This document shows positions 36,879 through 44,835 of a stretch of 64,000 bases of DNA, one piece after another. Both the position numbers and the translations under genes were made by a program. Below the pieces are notes generated by a model, which was given only the letters and a program-made list of their open reading frames with translations, had not been told where the DNA came from and ran no database searches. Source of the DNA: CALFVT01 sp964513675 (GTDB lineage Bacteria > Pseudomonadota > Alphaproteobacteria > Caulobacterales > Maricaulaceae); NCBI GenBank assembly GCA_964513675.1, contig CAZEOD010000008.1:9843-73842 (forward strand), given 5' to 3'. Every line of letters starts with the position of its first letter. The stretch's first letter is position 1.

Positions 36879-36894
36879 TTAGAGATAAATCTAA
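36879..36894. promoter_or_regulatory. Inverted repeat TTAGA-N6-TCTAA, SdpR-like operator candidate
   Basis: It starts 10 bp upstream of the repressor gene. A second related TTAG...CTAA pair (from 36895) follows directly. A TTGACT hexamer reading toward the repressor gene overlaps the second repeat. Confidence 0.5.
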
Positions 36895-37054
36895 TTAGAG
36901 TCAAAACTAAATAGATAATATGACTAATATTTCATAAACATCGCGCCGCCGTCACCACTTTGTGACGCGATGTAAATTGACCCGAGCGGGTAAATAGAGC
37001 TTTGCTAGTGGCGGAAAAAGAAAATGCTTATCACCGAAAGTTGACGCTTAAATT

Positions 37055-37363
37055 ATGACTAAAACCGAAACATCCCTGCTCCCGCGTCTAATCTGGAATT
37101 TCGCCAAAGGCGCAATGTTTCCTATGATCGCTTTAGTCCTCAGCGTTTTAATCGCGCTCGGACTTGGGCTCATGGCGGCTGAAGATTGGGACGGCTTTGC
37201 CAAGCGTATTGACCTTGGAAAAACCGCCGCCTTTTACGTCTCTATCGGCCTTGGCGCTTTATTTGCCATTACGGCATATCGGCGCGGTGAATTTCACCGC
37301 ACCCAGCGCGCGCAAATATTAGGGCTCAGCTTTATTCTGCTGCTGTGGCTGGCTTTGCTTTAA
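37055..37363 (+). CDS. Small hypothetical membrane protein
   Basis: 102 residues with three hydrophobic segments (about 17-40, 57-76, 85-101). I do not recognise a family. It diverges from the SdpR-like gene and converges on crtI, with a 32-bp tail-to-tail overlap. Its coding status rests on length, membrane pattern and the absence of another gene in the interval. Confidence 0.6.
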   Translation: MTKTETSLLPRLIWNFAKGAMFPMIALVLSVLIALGLGLMAAEDWDGFAKRIDLGKTAAFYVSIGLGALFAITAYRRGEFHRTQRAQILGLSFILLLWLALL

Positions 37364-38867
37364 ACGTAGCGGCAAAATCTTCGGCGATGACACCTGCTGT
37401 GGCCTTAGCCGCACCAACAACTCCCGGAACGCCTGCGCCGGGATGGGTGCCTGCCCCTGTGATATACATATTTTTCAAAACATCATCACGGTTATGCGGG
37501 CGGAACCACGCCGATTGCGTCAAGACAGGCTCGACGGAAAAGGCACTCCCAAGATGGCTATTCATCTCATCGCGAAACCCAAAGGGCGTGAGCGTTTTAA
37601 GAACCGTCAAATCACGGTTCAAATTCGGGATCGAATGTTCCTCAAGATAATCGAGAATTTTCTGCGTATATTTCGGCCCAACCTCATCCCAATCAACATC
37701 GGCGTGACCGAGATGCGGCACAGGCGACAACACATAATATGACGAGCAGCCTTTCGGGGCCATGCTCGGGTCTGTCACGCAAGGCGCATGGAGATATAGA
37801 GAGAAATCATCGGGCAGTTTTTTCCCCTTACCAAAGATTTCAGCAATAAGGTTTTTATACCGCTTCCCGAGTAAAATAATATGATGTTTCATATTTTTAT
37901 GTTCAGCTTTGAGGCCAAAATAAATCACAAAGAGCGACATAGAATGTGATTTTTTGGCAAGCTTTTTGCCGTAATCCTGCCCGCGTTTATGCCCCGATAA
38001 AAGCTTGGAATAAGTATGAACCACATCGGCATTGGAGGCGACAAGATCGGCCTCAAGGCTCCACCCGTCTGCTGCGGTAACGCCTGTGACGCGGTCGCCC
38101 TTTGTATGGATGTCGGTAACTTCAGTGTTAAGCCGTAGCTCGCCGCCCATATCTTGAAATAATTTAATTAGCCCCGCGACGAGCGCGCCTGTTCCGCCCT
38201 TGGCAAACCAAACCCCGCCTTTTCGCTCTAGCGCATGGATAAGCGCGTAGATAGAACTTGTTTTAAAGGGATTCCCGCCAACCAAAAGCGATTGGAAGGA
38301 CAGAAGTTGACGAACTTTATCATTTTTGACGAATTTCGACACCATACCATATACGGATTTATCAGCCCGAAGCCGCACTAATGTGGGTGCAGATGCAAAC
38401 ATTTGACCCACTTTAAGGAACGCCGTTGTCCCTAGCTTCTCATAGCCCTCGCGGTAAAGCTCTTGCGAATAAGCCAGAAATTTGCGGTAGCCTTTCACAT
38501 CATCTGGATTACGCTTAGCAATTTGTTCTTCCAGATAATCTTGGTCATTATTATAATCAAACACATCACCGTCTTGCCATTGCAGGCGGTAAAATGGATC
38601 AACGGGCAGAAGCGTAACATAGTCTTTGATATCGCGGCCAGAGAGCGCGAAAAGCTGCTCAAGGCAATCAGGATCGGTAATTACCGTCGGGCCGCCGTCA
38701 AATTTATAGCCGTCTTCTTCATAGACATAGGCCCGCCCACCCGGCTTATCGCGGTTATCCAGCAAGGTCGTTTGAAAGCCTTGGGCTTGGAGGCGAATAG
38801 CGAGGGCAATGCCGCCAAAGCCTGCGCCGACAACAATCGCAGTGGGCTTGGATGATGTATTCGTCAT
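37332..38867 (-). CDS. crtI: Phytoene desaturase
   Basis: A 511-residue FAD-dependent desaturase converting phytoene to lycopene. It has the dinucleotide-binding VVGAGFGGIALAIRLQAQG, the DKPGGRAYVYEEDGYKFDGG segment and the C-terminal TGAGTHPGAGVPGVVGAAK, the CrtI signature. It lies 3 bp downstream of crtY in a two-gene operon. Desaturation number (lycopene versus neurosporene) cannot be read from sequence; the presence of crtY supports lycopene. Confidence 0.96.
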   Translation of the reverse strand: MTNTSSKPTAIVVGAGFGGIALAIRLQAQGFQTTLLDNRDKPGGRAYVYEEDGYKFDGGPTVITDPDCLEQLFALSGRDIKDYVTLLPVDPFYRLQWQDGDVFDYNNDQDYLEEQIAKRNPDDVKGYRKFLAYSQELYREGYEKLGTTAFLKVGQMFASAPTLVRLRADKSVYGMVSKFVKNDKVRQLLSFQSLLVGGNPFKTSSIYALIHALERKGGVWFAKGGTGALVAGLIKLFQDMGGELRLNTEVTDIHTKGDRVTGVTAADGWSLEADLVASNADVVHTYSKLLSGHKRGQDYGKKLAKKSHSMSLFVIYFGLKAEHKNMKHHIILLGKRYKNLIAEIFGKGKKLPDDFSLYLHAPCVTDPSMAPKGCSSYYVLSPVPHLGHADVDWDEVGPKYTQKILDYLEEHSIPNLNRDLTVLKTLTPFGFRDEMNSHLGSAFSVEPVLTQSAWFRPHNRDDVLKNMYITGAGTHPGAGVPGVVGAAKATAGVIAEDFAATFKAKPATAAE

Positions 38868-38870
38868 GAT

Positions 38871-40109
38871 TTAATCCGTCTTCGATTCTCTGCGGGCGCG
38901 CTCACGATTGATAAAGGCTTTTTCACTAAAATTAAACAGCGCTTTTGTCACAGGCACAGGCGGCTTGCCCGCGAGGATGCGAAGTTTATCGCGCCATGTT
39001 AATTGCCCCGCGTAAAACCGCGCGATTAAACCGCTATTTAATCCGTAAAATCGCTGCAAAACTTTAAAGCGCGCATCAGGCTTGGCGGCCCTAAATAACA
39101 TACGGTTAAGCAGGCGTAGGAATGTCTCATCACTATAATGACCGCGCTCATGTTTACACATTTCATCATCCAAAGCTGTATAGAAACCGGCCTCACCGTT
39201 TTTTAAGCCGCGCTGGATAGCAACGGCAATAAGATTGGCAGATTTCATAGCTTCAGGAAAGCTATACCCCGTCACAGCATGATAATATCCGCCGCGAATA
39301 CCGAGTTTAATCGGCTGATTTATACGCGCCTGTTGCGGCACATAACGCGCATCCCCATCAACCGCCAAAGTAATCGGCAATACGCCTTTCTCTCGCCGAA
39401 TAATATTGTATTCTTTTAGCTCAAGATTATCGCGAATATAATCTTTAATCCGCGCATCCACCTCTTGGGAACGAAGCTCCGCGCCGTCGGTATAATATGT
39501 ATCCTCAACGAGCATTTCCGTCTCGCTATAGGGCAAACAATAGACAAAGCGGTAGCCGCCGAGTTGTTCAACTGTTGCATCCATAATGATCGGGTTTTCA
39601 AGGCCGTGCGGCGCAGGGGTTTTAATCACATGGCCGACAAATTTCTGATAGCCAAGGAACACATTCTCATTCGGCTCAAAGCCGCGCGCATCCAAAACGC
39701 ACGCCGCTTTCAAGGTCTCGCCATTTTCTAACGTCACATTATTCGCTGCCAATTCTGCGGCGGGGCTATTGAGCCGTAATTTCAAGCGCCCGCTATAAAT
39801 ATGCGGCTGCACACAGCTACGAAGCGTATCAGAGTTACCCGTGCAATAAGGAATATCTAATGTGCGCTTACGATTTGGAAATTTCACATCATAACGCGGC
39901 CATTGGTAGGCAATGAACGGCGCAATCCAATCGCGCAGCTCTGGCGCGACATCAGACAGATTAAAAGACCAAGTATGATCGCCGCCAATCTTATCCGCCG
40001 CGTCAATCATGGTTATGCGTATTTCAGAATTTACATCCAAACATCGCCATGCCGTTAGCAAGCCCGACAAGCCCGCTCCAACAATAATCATATCCGCATG
40101 GTTTGACAT
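38871..40109 (-). CDS. crtY: Lycopene beta-cyclase
   Basis: 412 residues of the CrtY-type flavoprotein cyclase: IIVGAGLSGLLTAWRC at the N-terminus, DHTWSFNLSD, FVYCLPYSETEMLVEDTYY and GIRGGYYHAVTGYSFPEA, all typical. It closes both ends of lycopene to beta-carotene, the substrate of CrtW and CrtZ. It is the first gene of the crtY-crtI operon, with 87 bp to trmJ. Confidence 0.95.
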   Translation of the reverse strand: MSNHADMIIVGAGLSGLLTAWRCLDVNSEIRITMIDAADKIGGDHTWSFNLSDVAPELRDWIAPFIAYQWPRYDVKFPNRKRTLDIPYCTGNSDTLRSCVQPHIYSGRLKLRLNSPAAELAANNVTLENGETLKAACVLDARGFEPNENVFLGYQKFVGHVIKTPAPHGLENPIIMDATVEQLGGYRFVYCLPYSETEMLVEDTYYTDGAELRSQEVDARIKDYIRDNLELKEYNIIRREKGVLPITLAVDGDARYVPQQARINQPIKLGIRGGYYHAVTGYSFPEAMKSANLIAVAIQRGLKNGEAGFYTALDDEMCKHERGHYSDETFLRLLNRMLFRAAKPDARFKVLQRFYGLNSGLIARFYAGQLTWRDKLRILAGKPPVPVTKALFNFSEKAFINRERARRESKTD

Positions 40110-40196
40110 AATCGCCGTTTAGAACGCTTGGCCGCGTCTGTCACATATTAAATTGCCGCAGCACATAAGGCGCATGACTTTATTCGAACGCCCCGC

Positions 40197-40991
40197 TTAT
40201 TTTCGAGCTTTGCCGCGCCCTTTTACCAAGACTTTGATAATTCCTCGAAATGTGCGGACTTCTTGCTCTGTCATCTTGGCCCGCATAAGCGGCGCGCGAA
40301 TGTTTTGGCTCATCAATAATTTCTTCTCAGGCGGGTAGAAAAAACCTGCAAGATCAAGCTCCGCTTCCAAATGCTCAAATAAACGTATTAAATCTTCGCG
40401 CTTAGCCGGGTCAGACCCCATATCATCGAACAGGGCTGGCGGGGCTGCACTCTCTGCGGATTGCCAGATATAGGCAAAAATATTGACGGCCTGCGCAAGG
40501 TTCAGCGACTGGAACGCTGGATTAACAGGATAAGTTAAAATCGCATCGGCCAAAACAACATCTTCATTTTTAAGACCCGCTTTTTCAGGGCCAAATAAAA
40601 TACCCGTTTTAGTCCCTTTATTCGCCATAGCGCGTAAATTAGCGCCAATATCGCCTGTGCCAATCACAGGCACCTCTAGCTCGCGTCGCCGCGCCGTTGC
40701 CGCCAGCACATATGTCAAATCCGCAACGGCCTCTGCGGTGCTCCCGTAAAGCTTGGCATTATCAAGCACACGCACCGCCCCCGCCGCCATTGCATCCGCC
40801 GCAGGATTGGGCCAGCCATCGCGCGGAGCCACGAGGCGCAGCTCCGTGAGGCCAAAATTCAGCATACAGCGGCACACGGCCCCGATATTTTGGCCCAGTT
40901 GCGGCGTCACAAGGATCACAGCCGGTGCATTTTCATGCTCGCTCGATTGGGCGGCATCGCGCCCTAATTGGTCTTTCAGGCTACCGCCCAT
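40197..40991 (-). CDS. trmJ: tRNA (cytidine/uridine-2'-O-)-methyltransferase TrmJ
   Basis: 264 residues of the SPOUT class. Motifs include LVTPQLGQNIGAVCRCMLNFG, ILFGPEKAGLKNEDV and YPVNPAFQSLNLAQAVNIF, the trefoil-knot SAM-binding signature of TrmH group 1. It methylates position 32 of tRNAs. The ATG at 40991 with GGAG seven bases upstream is chosen over a TTG at 41033. It diverges from icd. Confidence 0.93.
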   Translation of the reverse strand: MGGSLKDQLGRDAAQSSEHENAPAVILVTPQLGQNIGAVCRCMLNFGLTELRLVAPRDGWPNPAADAMAAGAVRVLDNAKLYGSTAEAVADLTYVLAATARRRELEVPVIGTGDIGANLRAMANKGTKTGILFGPEKAGLKNEDVVLADAILTYPVNPAFQSLNLAQAVNIFAYIWQSAESAAPPALFDDMGSDPAKREDLIRLFEHLEAELDLAGFFYPPEKKLLMSQNIRAPLMRAKMTEQEVRTFRGIIKVLVKGRGKARK

Positions 40992-41096
40992 CACACACTC
41001 CAAAAATGAGAATACATAACTCGCTCTTTTCAAGTTAAGCGCGCCGTGTTAGAGCCGCTCAAAATCATTAGAAACATTGGCTTTACAGAGGTTCTC

Positions 41097-42322
41097 ATGG
41101 CTAAAATCAAGGTAAATAATCCTGTCGTTGATATGAACGGCGACGAAATGACCCGCATCATCTGGGATATGATAAAAGAACGGCTCATTCACCCCTATCT
41201 CGACATCGATCTACTCGATTATGATTTGTCTATCCAAAGCCGAGATGCGACGGATGACCAAATCACGATTGATGCGGCCAATGCGATCAAAAAATGTAAT
41301 GTGGGCATTAAATGCGCGACCATCACTCCCGATGAGCAGCGCGTGGAAGAGTTTGACCTTAAGAAAATGTGGCGCTCACCTAACGGTACGATCCGGAATA
41401 TTCTTGGCGGCGTTGTTTTTCGCGAGCCAATCATCTGCTCTAACGTTCCGCGCCTTGTACCGGGCTGGACGCAGCCTATTGTTATTGGCCGTCATGCATT
41501 TGGCGATCAATATAAAGCGACCGATTTTGTTGTTCCGGGCAAAGGAACGGCCACGATTAAATTTGAAGGCGAAGACGGCGAAGTTATTGAACGGAAAATC
41601 TTTGACTTCCCCGGCGGCGGTGTTTTGATGGGCATGTATAACCTTNNNNNNNNNNCCTTGATAAATCATTCGAGGATTTTGCGCGCGCCTGTTTTAATTA
41701 CGGCATACAGCGCGAATGGCCTGTTTACCTCTCAACAAAAAACACGATCCTGAAAGCCTATGACGGACGTTTCAAAGATATTTTCCAAAGCGTATATGAT
41801 AATGAGTTTAAAGCTCAATTTGAAAAATTCGGCGGCGAATACCAGCATCGCTTGATCGACGATATGGTCGCTGCGGCGATGAAGTGGTCGGGCGGTTATA
41901 TCTGGGCCTGTAAAAACTATGACGGCGACGTGCAATCAGATACAGTTGCGCAAGGCTTTGGCTCCCTCGGTCTCATGACATCTTTCCTTCTCACGCCAGA
42001 CGGTAAGACGATGGAAGCCGAAGCGGCTCACGGTACGGTTACGCGCCATTACCGCAATCACCAAAAAGGTGAAGCCACGTCAACCAACTCAACGGCCTCT
42101 ATCTTTGCTTGGACGCGCGGCCTCGCGCATCGCGGCAAGCTTGACGATAACGAAGCCTTGGTCAAATTTGCCCATGGTCTTGAAAAAACTGTGATTGAAA
42201 CCATTGAAGGCGGCCAAATGACGAAAGACCTCGCTCTTCTCGTTGGCGATCAGCAAGGCTGGCTCTCAACAACAGGTTATCTCGAAGCGATTGCTGAGAA
42301 TTTTGAACGGAAAATGACCTAA
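41097..42322 (+). CDS. icd: NADP-dependent isocitrate dehydrogenase, interrupted by an assembly gap
   Basis: TCA-cycle enzyme converting isocitrate to 2-oxoglutarate. It reads VVDMNGDEMTRIIWDMIKE at the start (dimeric, eukaryote-like type), then KKMWRSPNGTIRNILGG, and after the gap DDMVAAAMKWSGGY and EAAHGTVTRHYR. The 10-N run at 41647-41656 breaks the frame; CCTT flanks both sides, and collapsing 14 bases gives a continuous 403-residue protein (YNLDKSFEDFARACFNYG), the usual length. A strong terminator follows. Confidence 0.95.
41647..41656. other. Assembly gap (10 N), probably spurious
   Basis: CCTT lies on both sides (41643-41646, 41657-41660). Merging restores the icd frame across a conserved segment. 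Confidence 0.85.
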
Positions 42323-42348
42323 GTTATTTTTCAATCACAGCCGATATC

Positions 42349-42374
42349 AACCCGCCTTAATGGCGGGTTTTTTT
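42349..42374 (+). terminator. Intrinsic terminator of icd
   Basis: AACCCGCC (42349-42356) pairs with GGCGGGTT (42362-42369) across a TTAAT loop, followed by a T run to 42374. Confidence 0.92.
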
Positions 42375-42643
42375 GGGGCTATAAAAAGCTAGCACCAAGA
42401 CTTAAGATAAATCATGAAAATTTAAAGTTTGAATATTGCGAGAAACTTTCCAGAATAAACGCTAGTTTCGGTCTATATAGCTTTGACAACATGGACAATC
42501 TGGCCCGTTTTATAATATTTTGGATATCAACATCTAATGGTTTAAAATCCATGAGACTTAAAATTTATAAGATTTAAAATCCGCATGACGGTCTCCGCCA
42601 AATCCAATCATTGGGCCAACAAAGCTATCTGCTGGCCCTGTCG
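42375..42643. other. Intergenic region without a gene
   Basis: AT-rich sequence between the icd terminator and the end of the glutaminyl cyclase gene. It holds a GGGCCA/TGGCCC hairpin (42613-42638) without a T tract, and near-repeated TTTAAAATCC at 42541-42550 and 42573-42582. I see no ORF, RNA gene or convincing promoter. Confidence 0.6.
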
Positions 42644-43438
42644 TTAAAGCCCGTCAATTTCTAGCGCATAAAGCTTAGGCCAATATTTTCCTGTCACAAA
42701 AACATGTTTTGTTTTCGGATCATAACCAATACCGTTCAAAACGTTATCAGTATTATCGCTATTCTCCGTGCGGCGTACGAGCTCTGTTAAATCAAGCCAG
42801 CTTATAACCGCCCCCGTTTCGGGATTAATCCTCGCAATACGGTTATCTTGCCAAATATTTGCCCAAATCTCACCATTGATCCACTCAAGCTCATTGAGCT
42901 TAATTACAGGCCGTCCTTGATCATTGACATTAATCTTACGAATAATATTAAAATTAGACGGATCGCGTACCAGAATTTGATCGCTCCCATTACTCATATA
43001 TATAAATTTTTCATCATCCGTGAGGCCCCAGCCCTGCCCGTCATATTGAAAATATCCGATAGGTTTAAAGCTTTCACGCGCGAGGATAAAACCAACACCA
43101 GAGCGCCATGACAACCCAAAAAGGTAATCTTTAAAAAGCGTTATCCCTTCGCCGAAAAGTTGATCGGGAAGCGCCCAATTTTGCAAAACGCGGCCAGTCT
43201 TTATATCAACGCGCCGAATTTCTGACTGACTATACTGCCCTGTTCCTTCATAAAACACGCCCTCATGGAACAATAGGCCCTGCGTGAAAGCGTCTTTGTC
43301 ATGCGGGAAAACATGAACAACTTTATACCCACTCTGCGGCGTTTGTTCCGATGGGCCAATGCGCGCCGGTAGGTCTTGCGCACTCGCCATAACAGTTAAA
43401 CCCAAAAGGGTGATGATAATTAAACAAAGCCTCCGCAT
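42644..43438 (-). CDS. Glutaminyl-peptide cyclotransferase (glutamine cyclotransferase family)
   Basis: 264 residues with a signal peptide (MRRLCLIIITLLGL, cleavage near ASA). Plant-type beta-propeller QC motifs are visible: HDKDAFTQGLLFH, YEGTGQYSQSEIRRVD, GEGITLF, ELEWINGEIWANIW and VLNGIGYD. It cyclises N-terminal Gln to pyroglutamate on exported proteins. The ATG at 43438 overlaps the stop of the upstream VOC gene (TAATG), so translation is coupled. It is the last gene of the sigma-factor operon. Confidence 0.92.
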   Translation of the reverse strand: MRRLCLIIITLLGLTVMASAQDLPARIGPSEQTPQSGYKVVHVFPHDKDAFTQGLLFHEGVFYEGTGQYSQSEIRRVDIKTGRVLQNWALPDQLFGEGITLFKDYLFGLSWRSGVGFILARESFKPIGYFQYDGQGWGLTDDEKFIYMSNGSDQILVRDPSNFNIIRKINVNDQGRPVIKLNELEWINGEIWANIWQDNRIARINPETGAVISWLDLTELVRRTENSDNTDNVLNGIGYDPKTKHVFVTGKYWPKLYALEIDGL

Positions 43439-43791
43439 TATACCGCCGTCCAAACCGCAAGCTCATTCCCGCTGGGGTCAGTGAAATGAAACCGCCTCCC
43501 CCCTGGAAAGTCATAGGCCGGTATTGAAATAACGCCGCCCGCAGCCACCACAGCCGCCTCACTCACAGGTAAATCGTTTGAATAAAGAATAACAAGAGCG
43601 CCTTGGTTAGAAGGTTTGCGCGTGCCGGATTCCATATCAAAACCGCCATCAACACCGCCGCCCTGAATCGCGACATAGCTCTCGCCCCAATCTTGAAAGC
43701 TCCAGCCAAACACCGCCCCGTAAAAGGCTTTCATCGCGGTATTATTCGTGGATGGTAATTCAATGTAGTTAAAATGATGATGCGAGCTCAT
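43438..43791 (-). CDS. VOC family protein
   Basis: 117 residues: HHHFNYIELPSTNNTAMKAFYGAVFGW at the start and FPGGRRFHFTDPSGNELAVW at the end, the betaalphabetabetabeta pattern of the glyoxalase/bleomycin-resistance fold. No catalytic role can be assigned. Its ATG overlaps the stop of the DUF6768-like gene (ATGA) and its stop overlaps the QC start, placing it in a fully coupled four-gene operon. Confidence 0.87.
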   Translation of the reverse strand: MSSHHHFNYIELPSTNNTAMKAFYGAVFGWSFQDWGESYVAIQGGGVDGGFDMESGTRKPSNQGALVILYSNDLPVSEAAVVAAGGVISIPAYDFPGGRRFHFTDPSGNELAVWTAV

Positions 43792-44165
43792 GACCCCTTT
43801 ATAGACTCTCTTTGAACGATAGCCAATTGCAAACGTCTTATTTCGCGCAGTAGCTCGCGGCGGTTAAGCCGCATATGAAACCAAAGTTTAAGCGCGATTT
43901 GCGCCGAATTTGTCAAAATAACTGCCGTTGCATAAAAAATCTGGTCACGAGTCGTCTCCGCAGCAAAAAATTGAAATATACAGAAAAATAAAAGACCACA
44001 GAAAACCATAATCCCGAGCCATGTTAATATATTTATCCCGCTTTCAGGGCCTTTAAGGCTCCCTAAGCTTTCAGAAAATACATTTTTATCGCCAAGGCTT
44101 TGCTCAATTGCGGCGTCATCGCCCTCCGTTAAGAGCGCGCGTAAACGGTCATCAAAATCATTCAT
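43788..44165 (-). CDS. DUF6768-like membrane protein
   Basis: 125 residues. An acidic N-terminal region (DFDDRLRALLTEGDDAAIEQS) precedes two membrane helices (about 48-68 and 74-93) and a C-terminal KLWFHMRLNRRELLREIRRLQL, the pattern of DUF6768 proteins encoded after sigma factors in alphaproteobacteria. A role in holding or tuning the sigma factor is inferred from context. It overlaps the sigma gene by 8 bp. Confidence 0.78.
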   Translation of the reverse strand: MNDFDDRLRALLTEGDDAAIEQSLGDKNVFSESLGSLKGPESGINILTWLGIMVFCGLLFFCIFQFFAAETTRDQIFYATAVILTNSAQIALKLWFHMRLNRRELLREIRRLQLAIVQRESIKGS

Positions 44166-44724
44166 TATGATCTCCTTCCATGTTAAAATTATCTTTTAAT
44201 TTTTGCCGAATAGCAAATAGCCGTGACTTCACCGTCCCCAAAGGCCAGCCCGTTGCCGCAGCAATTTCCACGCCCGTAAACCCGTCAATATAGAATAAAA
44301 TAAGCAGGCGGCGGTCTTGCGGGTTTAATTTTTCAAGGTTTTGACGTAGCGATATCGACATATCAATATCAACATCATGGGGCGTCGATGTCATTTCATC
44401 TTTTAGGGGGAGCATATATCCACGTCGTTTTTGGCGGCGAAAATAATCTTGCGTTCTATAACGAATGATCCTGTAACCCCACGGAGAAAATGCAGCCGGA
44501 TCTTTTAAGCTCTCAATCTTGCGCGCCATGGTGATCGCCGCATTTTGCGTAATATCTTGCGCGGCATGGTGGTCACCGCATAACCTGAAAGCGAGCCGAA
44601 GAAACCCTTTGTGGTGCAGCGCATAAATTAAGGAAAAGGCATCTTTATCACCTGACATAGCCAAAGCCGTGATAGCCAAATGGGTGAGCCTATGCGTGCG
44701 AGATGTTTTATCCAATTTGGACAT
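44158..44724 (-). CDS. RNA polymerase sigma factor, sigma-70/ECF type
   Basis: 188 residues. Region 2 spans ALHHKGFLRLAFRLCGDHHAAQDITQNAAI and SPWGYRIIRYRTQDYFRRQKR; region 4 has RRLLILFYIDGFTGVEIAAATGWPLGTVKSRL. No region 1 or 3, so it is ECF-like. It heads a four-gene operon (sigma, DUF6768-like, VOC, glutaminyl cyclase) with overlaps at every junction. No canonical zinc anti-sigma factor is present; the DUF6768-like protein takes that position. Confidence 0.92.
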   Translation of the reverse strand: MSKLDKTSRTHRLTHLAITALAMSGDKDAFSLIYALHHKGFLRLAFRLCGDHHAAQDITQNAAITMARKIESLKDPAAFSPWGYRIIRYRTQDYFRRQKRRGYMLPLKDEMTSTPHDVDIDMSISLRQNLEKLNPQDRRLLILFYIDGFTGVEIAAATGWPLGTVKSRLFAIRQKLKDNFNMEGDHNE

Positions 44725-44810
44725 AGCAACCTTTTACAATCTTTCAGCCTATAAGTCGCCAAAAACACGTAAAAGGTTCGAGGGAGCCTCGATAAATTAT
44801 AAATAAACAC

Positions 44811-44835
44811 AAAAGCCGCTTAGATAGCGGCTTTT
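44811..44835. terminator. Bidirectional terminator overlapping the alaS stop codon
   Basis: AAAAGCCGCT (44811-44820) pairs with AGCGGCTTTT (44826-44835); the loop and stem edge contain the alaS stop (44820-44822). It can end alaS on the minus strand, with its last codons in the stem. Confidence 0.8.

Noticed and set aside
42481..42520. TTGACA and TATAAT in the icd-QC intergenic region as a promoter
   Set aside because: The spacing is 22 bp and no gene follows in that direction.
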